Assembly (NCBI GenBank): GCA_030692765.1
Contig: JAUYUB010000016.1
Location: forward strand, 1 to 64,000
Origin: Sulfuricurvum sp.
GTDB taxonomy: Bacteria > Campylobacterota > Campylobacteria > Campylobacterales > Sulfurimonadaceae
DNA: 64,000 nucleotides
Direction: 5' to 3'
Shown: in pieces, positions 27,788-35,910 of the stretch
Layout: each line of letters starts with the position of its first letter
Position numbering within the stretch: the first letter of the stretch is position 1
The notes under the pieces: generated by a model
Database searches by the model: none
What the model saw: only the letters and a program-made list of their open reading frames with translations
What the model was told of the DNA's origin: nothing
Program-made: the position numbers and the translations under genes

Positions 27788-28849
27788 ATGGAAGCGCTCT
27801 TGGAAGCATTCTGGGGATTAAGTGTTGATATGGGTATTTATATCCTTTTTGGTTTATTGGCCGCAGGTGTTTTGCATCAGCTTATTCGTGAAGAATGGAT
27901 ACAAAAACATCTAGGGAAGAATACCCATGGCAGTGTCTATAAAGCGGCGTTATATGGAACTCCCTTGCCGTTGTGCTCATGCAGCGTTATCCCCTTTGCC
28001 GCGACACTACGTCGAAATGGTGCCTCAAAGGGCGCAACACTCTCTTTCTTGATCTCAACACCAATTACAGGTGTTGACTCTATGTTAGCGACCTTTGGTA
28101 TATTTGGAGGGGTATTTACTCTGTACCGTGTGGTTAGTTCTGTTATTATCGCTATGGCTGCAGGGATGTTAATGAATATTTTCGAACCTAAAGAGGCTGT
28201 AAAACCTTTTTCATTTAGTACCACGGCTCCTGTATCGTCTGTAAAATCTTCTCCAACAACAGCAAATGAAGCTCCTAAAAAGTTCTCACTCTACGATGTT
28301 TTTCACTATGGACTGATCACCTTGCTGGGTAGTTTTAGCAAACCGCTTTTCTGGGGACTTTTAATAGGGGCATCTATTACTGCCGCTATGCCTACGAATT
28401 TACAGCAATTCTTTGGAGACAATCGTTTCTTGGGATATTTGATTGCTGTTGCTATTGCCGCTCCGATGTACGTATGTGCTACAGCGTCTTTACCTATTGC
28501 TGCTGCTTTGATCGTTGCCGGAGTTTCACCGGGAGCTGCGTTTATTTTTTTGAGTGCGGGACCTGCAACCAATACGGTGACAATGGGTGTGGTTAAGTCA
28601 ATGCTTGGAATGCGGTCTCTTCTTATTTATCTAGGGGTTATTGGAGGGGGAAGTATCCTATTTGGAGCCCTCATTGATGTCGGTTTTGAAAGTTTTGCTG
28701 TACCCATGAGTGTTGATATGAACGAACATCACGGTGTGATTGAACAAGCAGGTGCCATTATCATGCTGGGGCTCATAGCTTGGCATTTCACGACTGGATG
28801 GTTGACGAAAAAAGATCAAAGTTGCAGTGGTGGATCGTGTTGTTCGTAA
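27788..28849 (+). CDS. SO_0444-type Cu/Zn efflux permease (DUF318/ArsP-like)
   Basis: 353 residues, about eight membrane helices. The signature PLPLCSCSVIPFA (C63 and C65) with RRNGASKGATLSFLISTP, repeated in the second half as AAPMYVCATASLPIAAAL, marks the permease family. The C-terminal cytoplasmic tail DQSCSGGSCCS offers three more cysteines that may bind metal. SO_0444-like members are linked to copper or zinc export. Sits 67 bases after the oxidase, with AAAGGC before the ATG. Substrate is inference from context. Confidence 0.85.
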   Translation: MEALLEAFWGLSVDMGIYILFGLLAAGVLHQLIREEWIQKHLGKNTHGSVYKAALYGTPLPLCSCSVIPFAATLRRNGASKGATLSFLISTPITGVDSMLATFGIFGGVFTLYRVVSSVIIAMAAGMLMNIFEPKEAVKPFSFSTTAPVSSVKSSPTTANEAPKKFSLYDVFHYGLITLLGSFSKPLFWGLLIGASITAAMPTNLQQFFGDNRFLGYLIAVAIAAPMYVCATASLPIAAALIVAGVSPGAAFIFLSAGPATNTVTMGVVKSMLGMRSLLIYLGVIGGGSILFGALIDVGFESFAVPMSVDMNEHHGVIEQAGAIIMLGLIAWHFTTGWLTKKDQSCSGGSCCS

Positions 28850-28878
28850 ATAAATTTAGTAAACTAGGAGAATAAAAA

Positions 28879-28998
28879 ATGAAATACGCAGTTGCATTAG
28901 TAGTATTAGTTACATTGGCATTTGCGGCAGATAGTAATAGCAGCCAAAAAAAGCCCGTTAAAAAAGTGTATCCAAGAGGAACTATTTCTACGCATTAA
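28879..28998 (+). CDS. Exported 39-residue mini-protein
   Basis: ATG at 28879 after TAGGAG gives MKYAVALVVLVTLAFAADSN and a basic tail KKPVKKVYPRGTISTH. The first 17 residues look like a signal peptide ending in AFA, leaving about 22 residues in the periplasm. Too short for confident family assignment. A good ribosome site, only 29 bases after the permease gene, and the signal sequence argue that it is real. Possibly a small periplasmic metal-related or membrane-associated peptide. Confidence 0.55.
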   Translation: MKYAVALVVLVTLAFAADSNSSQKKPVKKVYPRGTISTH

Positions 28999-29072
28999 GA
29001 GATATGTAATTTTTTTGTCATTTCTGAGTTATAATATTTTCATATTTTAATATTTTTACATTTGGATTATCT

Positions 29073-31064
29073 ATGTTTACATTTAAGAGCTTTATGGAAG
29101 CCTATACTCAAATGGGAGTAGCTCCGGAAGATACGGATGAAGAAATACTTAAAAAGCGGATGCTGTCATTTCTCCCATTGATTATTGGTATTGTAGCCAC
29201 TACCTTGGGTTTCATATATATCGTGTTTGGACATTATCTTTCCGCAGCGATTCCTTTATCGTATTCGGTGATATCCGTATTGAATCTCTGGCATATGTAT
29301 GCAACTAAAAAAATTATCTTTCTGCAAGTATCACAATTACTTTTAGTCCTTTTTCTTCCTTTTTTCTTGATGTGGTCATTAGGCGGATTTAATGGCGGAA
29401 GTTACATGCTTATATGGGCATTTTTTGCTCCCGTTGCGGCAATGGCATTTGAAAAAAAGAAAAGTTTATTTTGGATTACTACCTTTATGGTGATGATTTT
29501 TATTTCATCTTTTTTGAATGCTACGCTTGTACGTGAAGTATCACACCTCCCTGACACTTGGGTAACTATCTTTTTTGTCTTGAACAGCGTAGTCGGTTTT
29601 GGCGGTATCTATTTTATGTTTCATTATTACATTACCGACAAAGAGAGACGCTCGGAACTTGAAATTTTTAAAGAACATCAAAAGTTATTGAAAAAAAGTG
29701 ATGAGTTAGCCATTGCTAATGTGAAGTTAGAAGAAATCGCTACGCATGATCATCTAACCGGTCTTGAAAATCGTCTTTCGTTATTGGATAAAGTCCAAAG
29801 TTCTATTAATTATGCGATGAATAATGATCAAAGAGTCGCTCTCTTCTTTATCGATCTGGATCGTTTTAAACAAATTAACGATACGTTGGGACATCCTGTT
29901 GGTGACAAAGTGCTCATTCATATATCGAATGTACTTCGTGGCCATGTAAATGGTAATGATATCGTTGCCCGTTTGGGAGGGGATGAGTTTGTAGTGCTTA
30001 TCGATAAGTTTGAGGATGTCGATGAGTTATCCCTTTTGGCTGCCAAGATTACGGAAGCAGTACGACAGGTTATACTACTTGAAGATCAAGAACTGCAAGT
30101 GACCTGTAGTATTGGCATTACGGTGTATCCGGATGATGTGCAGAGCGATAAGGCACTTCTGCATCATGAAAATATCGCGGATATGTTACTTCGAAATGCA
30201 GATACAGCTATGTATCGCGCGAAAGAGGAAGGTAAAGATAACTATCAATATTACCAAACAGCGATGACAGTACATGCGCTTGAGCGGATGAGCCTTGAAA
30301 AAAAGTTGCGTAAAGCACTTAAAGAAGATGAATTCATAGTGTATTATCAACCGCAAATTGACAGCCGTGAAGATAAGATGGTGGGAATGGAGGCTCTGGT
30401 GCGATGGAATGAACCTTTCAACGGATTGGTCCAACCAGATCGTTTTATTCCGCTTGCTGAAGAGATAGGGCTTATTGTCCTTATGGACAGAGTTGTGATG
30501 TACAAGGCAATGACCCAGTTTGGTATATGGCATAAACAAGGATTAAACCCTGGAATATTATCTCTCAATTTGTCCGTGAGACAATTGGAACAGGAAGATT
30601 TTTTTGATAAATTAGTACTGATAATGCGAGAGACCGGATGCCAGCCAAGTTGGATTGAATTGGAGGTCACGGAGGGGCATATTATGACTGATCCTGAAAA
30701 ATCGATTACGATTTTACAAGCGATAAGTGCGCTGGGAGTCAAGATCTCAGTTGATGATTTTGGGACTGGCTATTCTTCTCTTGCGTACTTGAAACGGCTA
30801 CCTATTGATAAACTTAAAATTGATAAATCGTTTGTTGATGGATTACCGGATGATGAAAACGATAGTGCGATTACACGGACAATTATTGGTTTAGCGCAGA
30901 GTTTAAAATTGAGGATTATTGCAGAGGGTGTAGAGACACTTGAGCAAAAAATATTTTTGGCAGAACATGGATGTAATTTAGTACAAGGATATTTTTATTC
31001 TAAACCGCTTGAAACAGTGCAAATGGAAGAGTATTTAAAAGGTCCAATGGGAAATCTTGTATAA
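29073..31064 (+). CDS. Membrane-anchored diguanylate cyclase/phosphodiesterase (GGDEF-EAL)
   Basis: 663 residues. Five or six N-terminal membrane helices (about 30-185) form an uncharacterised sensor, followed by GGDEF (about 225-390, motif RLGGDEF near 302) and EAL (about 405-655, GMEALVRW near 438, DDFGTGYSSL). The position of the RxxD inhibitory site before GGDEF reads NGND, so product inhibition is probably lost. Both active-site motifs are intact, so it could make or break c-di-GMP. TATAAT at 29030-29035 is its likely promoter. Confidence 0.92.
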   Translation: MFTFKSFMEAYTQMGVAPEDTDEEILKKRMLSFLPLIIGIVATTLGFIYIVFGHYLSAAIPLSYSVISVLNLWHMYATKKIIFLQVSQLLLVLFLPFFLMWSLGGFNGGSYMLIWAFFAPVAAMAFEKKKSLFWITTFMVMIFISSFLNATLVREVSHLPDTWVTIFFVLNSVVGFGGIYFMFHYYITDKERRSELEIFKEHQKLLKKSDELAIANVKLEEIATHDHLTGLENRLSLLDKVQSSINYAMNNDQRVALFFIDLDRFKQINDTLGHPVGDKVLIHISNVLRGHVNGNDIVARLGGDEFVVLIDKFEDVDELSLLAAKITEAVRQVILLEDQELQVTCSIGITVYPDDVQSDKALLHHENIADMLLRNADTAMYRAKEEGKDNYQYYQTAMTVHALERMSLEKKLRKALKEDEFIVYYQPQIDSREDKMVGMEALVRWNEPFNGLVQPDRFIPLAEEIGLIVLMDRVVMYKAMTQFGIWHKQGLNPGILSLNLSVRQLEQEDFFDKLVLIMRETGCQPSWIELEVTEGHIMTDPEKSITILQAISALGVKISVDDFGTGYSSLAYLKRLPIDKLKIDKSFVDGLPDDENDSAITRTIIGLAQSLKLRIIAEGVETLEQKIFLAEHGCNLVQGYFYSKPLETVQMEEYLKGPMGNLV

Positions 31065-31076
31065 GTAAATGAGGGA

Positions 31077-31095
31077 TGATGTGGCGCAGCCGACG
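31077..31095. repeat. Truncated copy of the tRNA-Asp 3' end
   Basis: TGATGTGGCGCAGCCGACG matches 31194-31212 in 18 of 19 positions; the latter is the trailer, CCA and acceptor 3' strand of tRNA-Asp. The rest of the tRNA is absent here. Either a remnant of an earlier tandem tRNA copy or a duplicated tRNA 3' end as left by integrating elements. Confidence 0.6.
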
Positions 31096-31198
31096 ATATG
31101 CCGTGAGCAATATCCTAAATGGATGTTGTGATCGGATAAAATAGAATAAAATAAAGAGTGAAACGATACTTTGATAGCGAAGAGAGTGAGAAGTGATG

Positions 31199-31275
31199 TG
31201 GCGCAGTCGACGGGACTCGAACCCGCGACCTCCTGCGTGACAGGCAGGCGTTCTAACCAACTGAACTACGACTGC
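31199..31275 (-). tRNA. tRNA-Asp (GTC), copy 2 in transcription order
   Basis: 77 bases including the encoded CCA. Acceptor GCAGTCG pairs with CGACTGC, anticodon loop CTGTCAC gives GTC, and the T-arm GGGTTCGAGTCCC is standard. Last gene of the minus-strand tRNA operon. Differs from the other tRNA-Asp copy by one D-loop base (31255 against 31443). Confidence 0.97.
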
Positions 31276-31287
31276 ACAACTAAATAA

Positions 31288-31363
31288 TGGTGGGAATTAC
31301 AAGACTCGAACTTGTGACATCTACCTTGTAAGGGTAGCGCTCTACCAACTGAGCTAAACTCCC
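31288..31363 (-). tRNA. tRNA-Val (TAC), copy 2 in transcription order
   Basis: 76 bases with encoded CCA. Acceptor GGGAGTT/AATTCCC with one G-T pair, anticodon loop CTTACAA gives TAC. Identical in sequence to the copy at 31478-31553. Confidence 0.97.
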
Positions 31364-31386
31364 AAGAGTTTGTAGAAAATAAAAAA

Positions 31387-31463
31387 TGGCGCAGTCGACG
31401 GGACTCGAACCCGCGACCTCCTGCGTGACAGGCAGGCGTTCTCACCAACTGAACTACGACTGC
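31387..31463 (-). tRNA. tRNA-Asp (GTC), copy 1 in transcription order
   Basis: 77 bases with encoded CCA and loop CTGTCAC (GTC). Part of an Asp-Val pair duplicated in tandem. Confidence 0.97.
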
Positions 31464-31477
31464 ACATTTTGACTAAA

Positions 31478-31553
31478 TGGTGGGAATTACAAGACTCGAA
31501 CTTGTGACATCTACCTTGTAAGGGTAGCGCTCTACCAACTGAGCTAAACTCCC
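31478..31553 (-). tRNA. tRNA-Val (TAC), copy 1 in transcription order
   Basis: 76 bases with encoded CCA, loop CTTACAA (TAC). Precedes tRNA-Asp copy 1 in the transcript. Confidence 0.97.
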
Positions 31554-31571
31554 ATGTCTTTGATGAACAAG

Positions 31572-31647
31572 TGGCGACCCCTAAAGGATTTGAACCTCTG
31601 TTCTTACCATGAAGTGATAATGTCCTTGGCCACTAGACGAAAGGGTC
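31572..31647 (-). tRNA. tRNA-Glu (TTC) with unusual C33
   Basis: 76 bases with encoded CCA. Acceptor GACCCTT/AGGGGTC, T-arm loop GTTCAAAT. The anticodon stem TTATC/GGTAA closes a seven-base loop ACTTCAT, which places TTC at 34-36 but C rather than the almost universal U at position 33. The four other tRNA species or copies in the cluster keep U33. Confidence 0.95.
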
Positions 31648-31665
31648 ACTTAAAACTCTAAAACA

Positions 31666-31741
31666 TGGTGTCCCGTGATGGATTCGAACCATCGACCCCT
31701 TCATTAAAAGTGAAATGCTCTACCAGCTGAGCTAACGGGAC
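31666..31741 (-). tRNA. tRNA-Lys (TTT)
   Basis: 76 bases with encoded CCA. Acceptor GTCCCGT/ACGGGAC, anticodon loop CTTTTAA gives TTT. First gene of the tRNA operon, 38 bases downstream of the promoter -10 box. Confidence 0.97.
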
Positions 31742-31779
31742 CTCTATCAATCTCCAAAAGCGGTGATTGTGAGGGCGAA

Positions 31780-31808
31780 ATTATAGGCTAAAAGCACTTA
31801 ATTGTCAA
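31780..31808 (-). promoter_or_regulatory. Consensus sigma-70 promoter of the tRNA operon
   Basis: On the minus strand TTGACA (31808-31803) and TATAAT (31785-31780) are both perfect hexamers with a 17-base spacer. The only promoter needed for the six tRNA genes; it starts 11 bases from the end of cinA. One of few promoters in the window with a full -35 box. Confidence 0.9.
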
Positions 31809-31818
31809 GCTTTATTTT

Positions 31819-32913
31819 TTAGTGGGCAAAAAACAATTCTTTATCGCTGTTGATAAGCATTTTTACGGCCATCAAAACACTTTGATCTTGTATGTACTTA
31901 CGATCACCTTGAAACATAAAGCGTTCAGTGTGAGCATGGGTCTTGGTTCGTGCACTGATATAAACAGTTCCTACAGGCTTGCTTTCTGCCCCTCCAGTAG
32001 GTCCCGCAATTCCACTAATAGCAAGAGCATAGTCGGCATAGCTGACGTTCATGGCTCCCTCAGACATTTGATTAACGACATCAGCACTGACTGCCCCGTG
32101 GGTTTCAAGTGATTCATCGTCTACGGCGAGCCAATTTGCTTTTAGAATGTTGTCGTAGGTGATCAGTGAACCCTCAAAGACATTGGAAGCACCGCTTTGA
32201 GAGGTGAAATAATAAGCGAGCAATCCGCCGCTGCAACTTTCAGCAAAGGAGACTTTTTTGTTATTTTTCTGGAGCCGTTCGATGATAAAGGCGGCTATGT
32301 TTCCAGCGGTGATTACTTTGTGACTCATAAGCCCTTTGGTAGAGGCGATAAATTGAGCGAGATTACCGTGTTTTCGGGTATATATTTTGAGTTTAAGCCA
32401 TCCATCAACCAACTCACTGAACTCTAAACGCACATCAAAGGTTTGGGATAAGGGTTCCAGTAGGGTCTGAGCACTGGAAATATCTTCGTTAAAAATATGA
32501 ATGACGGCATTGCGATGCTCATCCTCGATCAAAATTTGCGGAAGCGGTTTGCCTTCGTGTGCTTGAATAACGTTGATGTCTGAAGAATTGTAATTGAGCA
32601 GGTAACTGCCGTTTTCCAAGATACTGGCACGTGAGGGGATGAGCATTTGGTCTTTTAGGATTTGATTGTCCGCGGTGACGGTACTTAACAGTTTACCAAC
32701 GATAGTAAAAGTGCTTTTTGTAGTGATGATGACCACTTTTGACTCGTGTTTGAGGAGCTCTTCTAAATGAAGAAACAACCCTTTGTCTGATTCGTCAAAA
32801 TACGAAATGGAATCAATCGCAGCAAGGGTGGATTTGAGTGTTCGCAAGATATAGCGTTCATATGCTTCATTGAGAGTGAGTCGGTTGCCGACAAAAATGA
32901 TATCCCGTTTCAT
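31819..32913 (-). CDS. cinA: CinA-family protein with divergent N-terminal domain
   Basis: 364 residues from the ATG at 32913 (MKRDIIFVGN). The C-terminal about 160 residues are a typical CinA/PncC domain (SFAESCSGGLLAYYFT, GSLITYDN, ALAISGIAGPTGG, PVGTVYISA), the nicotinamide-nucleotide amidohydrolase of the pyridine-nucleotide cycle. The N-terminal about 200 residues occupy the place of the MoaB-like ADP-ribose pyrophosphatase domain but lack its GTELLLGQ signature, so that activity is doubtful. A start at 32949 would add 12 residues with no ribosome site. Confidence 0.85.
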   Translation of the reverse strand: MKRDIIFVGNRLTLNEAYERYILRTLKSTLAAIDSISYFDESDKGLFLHLEELLKHESKVVIITTKSTFTIVGKLLSTVTADNQILKDQMLIPSRASILENGSYLLNYNSSDINVIQAHEGKPLPQILIEDEHRNAVIHIFNEDISSAQTLLEPLSQTFDVRLEFSELVDGWLKLKIYTRKHGNLAQFIASTKGLMSHKVITAGNIAAFIIERLQKNNKKVSFAESCSGGLLAYYFTSQSGASNVFEGSLITYDNILKANWLAVDDESLETHGAVSADVVNQMSEGAMNVSYADYALAISGIAGPTGGAESKPVGTVYISARTKTHAHTERFMFQGDRKYIQDQSVLMAVKMLINSDKELFFAH

Positions 32914-33028
32914 GCTTTTTCCGGTAATAAATTTGGGATAGTATAGCATAGCTGTCTAAATGACAGCAAAAATTAATCCCCAAACCGCTATAATCTGCCA
33001 CTTTTATACGCATATTTTAAGGGATAAG

Positions 33029-35788
33029 ATGGATTATAAAGATACCCTCCTACTACCTCAAACCGAGTTTCCGATGCGCGGGAATTTGGTGAATAATGAG
33101 CCGCAGCGTTATGCTGCGTGGATCGCCAAAGATGTTTATGGCAAAATGAAAACCAATCGCAAAGGTGCGCCGACCTTTACCCTGCACGATGGACCTCCGT
33201 ATGCCAATGGGCATACCCATATCGGTCATGCACTTAATAAAATTCTCAAAGACATTATCGTCAAATATAATTATTTTAATGGAAAATCGGTCCGTTTTAC
33301 TCCGGGCTGGGATTGTCACGGTTTGCCGATCGAGCAGCAAGTCGAAAAAAAGCTGGGCGGAAAGCAGAAAAAAGAGCTTTTGAGCAAGGCAGAAGTACGC
33401 AAGCTTTGCCGTGCGCATGCGAGTGAATTTGTTGATATTCAGCGCGAAGAGTTCAAAAAACTGGGTGTGATCGCAGATTGGGACAAGCCCTATTTGACCA
33501 TGGACTATAAGTTTGAAGCCAATATCTACCGAACACTTTGCTCTGTGGCAAAAAAAGGGCTTTTGATTGAGCGGTCCAAGCCTGTCTATTGGAGCTGGGC
33601 CGAGCGTACAGCACTGGCGGAAGCCGAAGTAGAGTACGAAGACAAAGAAGATTACTCCATTTATGTCGCGTTTGAACTCTCTGATGAAGCAAAAATACGT
33701 GCAGGTATCGAGGGCAAAGCTGCCATGGTTATCTGGACGACAACCCCATGGACTCTTCCTGCCAATACGGGAATTTCGCTCAATCCTGAAGAGATCTATG
33801 TACGTACAGCCGATGGGTACATTGTTGCGCAAAAACGTTATGAAGCGATGTTGGAAGAGGGTGTCTTAACGGGTGCTGTAGTACAAAAGATCGAAGCAAA
33901 AAAACTGGAAAACCTCTATGCGATCAATCCTCTCAATGGGCGTCCATCGCACTTGGTTTTGGGTGAACATGTTTTGATGGAAAACGGTTCAGGTTGTGTC
34001 CATACAGCTCCGGGACATGGTGAGGATGACTACCGCATAGGACTTGTGTACAATCTTGAAGTCGTGATGCCAGTCGATGAGACGGGATGTTATGACAACA
34101 CCGTTGTCACGGAAAAGTTGCTTCCAAATCCTGAAAGTTTTGTCGGAACCCATATCTTCAAAGCCAATGAGCCGATTATTGAGCTATTGGGCGCAAGCGT
34201 CCTTAAAGTCTCAAAATTCCGTCACTCGTATCCGCACTGTTGGCGTTCACACACTCCATTGATCTTCCGTGCGACCAAGCAATGGTTTATCAGTGTTGAT
34301 GGTATCCCTGAAGGTGAGACAAAAACATTGCGTGAAATCGCATTGGGTGAAGTAGCAAAAACCGCGTTCTATCCTGAAACAGGTCGTAACCGTCTCAATG
34401 CGATGGTTGAAAACCGTCCTGACTGGTGTATTTCCCGTCAACGTGATTGGGGGGTACCGATCGCATTATTCCGTGTCAAAGAAACAGGTGAAGTAATATT
34501 GGACGAGAAAGTCCTCAATTTCACCGCCATGATCTTTGAGATGCACGGCAGTGATGCATGGTACTCGATGAGTATTCCTGAGCTTCTTTATCCGGGATGC
34601 CCTCATAAAGCGGATGATTTGGAAAAAGTAACGGACATTTTGGACGTATGGTTTGACAGCGGTTCGACATGGAATGCAGTGCTTAAATCACGTAACTACG
34701 ATGCGGGAACTTATCCGGCTGATTTGTATGTTGAAGGTTCAGATCAGCATCGCGGATGGTTCCAATCATCCCTCTTTTTGAGTACGGCAGTAGAACACAT
34801 AGCACCGTACAAAGCACTTTTAACTCACGGATTTACCGTGGATGAAAAGGGCGAGAAGATGTCCAAATCTAAGGGCAATGTTGTTGCTCCTGATACGGTA
34901 CTTAAAGAATACGGTTCAGAGATTTTACGTCTATGGGTTGCGATGAGTGACTATCAAGGTGATTTGAAAATTTCAGGCAATATCCTCAAGCAAACATCCG
35001 AGCAGTATCGTAAATTGCGCAATACCTTCCGTATTATGTTGGCAAATATTGATGGACTGGAATCTATCGTACCGTACAGCGAAATGGGTGAGATCGATAA
35101 ATGGATCGTTGCAAAAGCTAAAGAAGTTTTTGATGAAACTCATCGTCTTTTTGGCGAGTATAACTTTGTTCATGGGATGAGCGGTTTGAACTATTTCATC
35201 GTCAATGAACTCAGCGGTGTGTACATTGATATCACCAAAGACCGTATGTACTGTGACGCTAAAGATTCGATAGAGCGTCGTTCGTCTCAAAGTGCTATGG
35301 CAATTATCGCCCGGTCAATGCTCGGACTTATTGCACCGATTTTGACGTATACGGCTGATGAGATCTTTGACAATGCTCCTGCTGTTATCAAAGGGAATGC
35401 AAGCGATATTTTTGATATCACTTACACTACTATCGATGCAGTCGAGAGTGCTTGGGACTATACAACGATGAATGTGATTCGTGAAAAGTTCAATGAAATC
35501 GTCGATGGATTGAAAAAAGAAAAAGTAATCAAAAATACCCTTGAATTGGTGATTTCAACAAAATCAACCTGTGCAGCATCGGCTAAAAAAGCAGATATTG
35601 AAGAGTTTTTGGTCATCTCTAAATGGTGTGCTTGCGAGTTGAACGATATTTTAGGTACCTTTGAAATTGAGGGTGACCTATTTAATATTGCCCGCGCAAC
35701 CAAAGCAAAATGTCCGCGTTGTTGGAAATATCACAGCGTAGACGAAGATACGGCATGTGAGCGTTGTGCTACGGTAGTTGGCGCATGA
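33029..35788 (+). CDS. ileS: Isoleucyl-tRNA synthetase
   Basis: 919 residues, full length. HIGH motif at 64-67 (GHTHIGHAL), editing domain with WTTTPWTLPAN, KMSKS motif in GEKMSKSKGNVV, and a C-terminal zinc finger CPRCWKY...CERC. Start at ATG 33029 after AAGGGA; an upstream in-frame ATG at 32960 would add 23 residues without support. First gene of a long plus-strand run to 42747. Its stop overlaps the next small gene by four bases. Confidence 0.97.
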   Translation: MDYKDTLLLPQTEFPMRGNLVNNEPQRYAAWIAKDVYGKMKTNRKGAPTFTLHDGPPYANGHTHIGHALNKILKDIIVKYNYFNGKSVRFTPGWDCHGLPIEQQVEKKLGGKQKKELLSKAEVRKLCRAHASEFVDIQREEFKKLGVIADWDKPYLTMDYKFEANIYRTLCSVAKKGLLIERSKPVYWSWAERTALAEAEVEYEDKEDYSIYVAFELSDEAKIRAGIEGKAAMVIWTTTPWTLPANTGISLNPEEIYVRTADGYIVAQKRYEAMLEEGVLTGAVVQKIEAKKLENLYAINPLNGRPSHLVLGEHVLMENGSGCVHTAPGHGEDDYRIGLVYNLEVVMPVDETGCYDNTVVTEKLLPNPESFVGTHIFKANEPIIELLGASVLKVSKFRHSYPHCWRSHTPLIFRATKQWFISVDGIPEGETKTLREIALGEVAKTAFYPETGRNRLNAMVENRPDWCISRQRDWGVPIALFRVKETGEVILDEKVLNFTAMIFEMHGSDAWYSMSIPELLYPGCPHKADDLEKVTDILDVWFDSGSTWNAVLKSRNYDAGTYPADLYVEGSDQHRGWFQSSLFLSTAVEHIAPYKALLTHGFTVDEKGEKMSKSKGNVVAPDTVLKEYGSEILRLWVAMSDYQGDLKISGNILKQTSEQYRKLRNTFRIMLANIDGLESIVPYSEMGEIDKWIVAKAKEVFDETHRLFGEYNFVHGMSGLNYFIVNELSGVYIDITKDRMYCDAKDSIERRSSQSAMAIIARSMLGLIAPILTYTADEIFDNAPAVIKGNASDIFDITYTTIDAVESAWDYTTMNVIREKFNEIVDGLKKEKVIKNTLELVISTKSTCAASAKKADIEEFLVISKWCACELNDILGTFEIEGDLFNIARATKAKCPRCWKYHSVDEDTACERCATVVGA

Positions 35789-35910
35789 TAGACGTAACCC
35801 AAAGTGTCCCAATGAGTTTTATCATTGAGACGATTGGTGTTATTTTTGCAGCCATTGCTGTAGGTATTTTGATGGTTATAAAAGCAAAACGAACAAAGGA
35901 GAACAGTTGA
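35785..35910 (+). CDS. Small conserved membrane protein between ileS and gatA
   Basis: 41 residues from the ATG at 35785, which overlaps the ileS stop (ATGA). One membrane helix (about 11-32, [20 protein letters not shown]) is followed by a basic tail ([11 protein letters not shown]). Its stop overlaps the gatA TTG start by four bases (TTGA), and AAAGGAG inside its 3' end is the gatA ribosome site. I recall a similar small membrane protein in the same place in Campylobacter jejuni. Function unknown. Confidence 0.7.
   Translation: MIDVTQSVPMSFIIETIGVIFAAIAVGILMVIKAKRTKENS

Noticed and set aside
25050-28849. Complete Cus-type tripartite efflux system
   Set aside because: Only a TolC-like channel is present; no membrane-fusion protein or RND pump gene is encoded here.
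31000-31448. Minus-strand ORFs reading RTPACHAGGRGFESRRL
   Set aside because: These are translations of tRNA genes; the peptide is a well-known false ORF product of tRNA T-arm and acceptor sequence.
33053-33832. 259-codon minus-strand ORF opposite ileS
   Set aside because: It is the antisense of a highly conserved synthetase gene, with no ribosome site and unconvincing composition.
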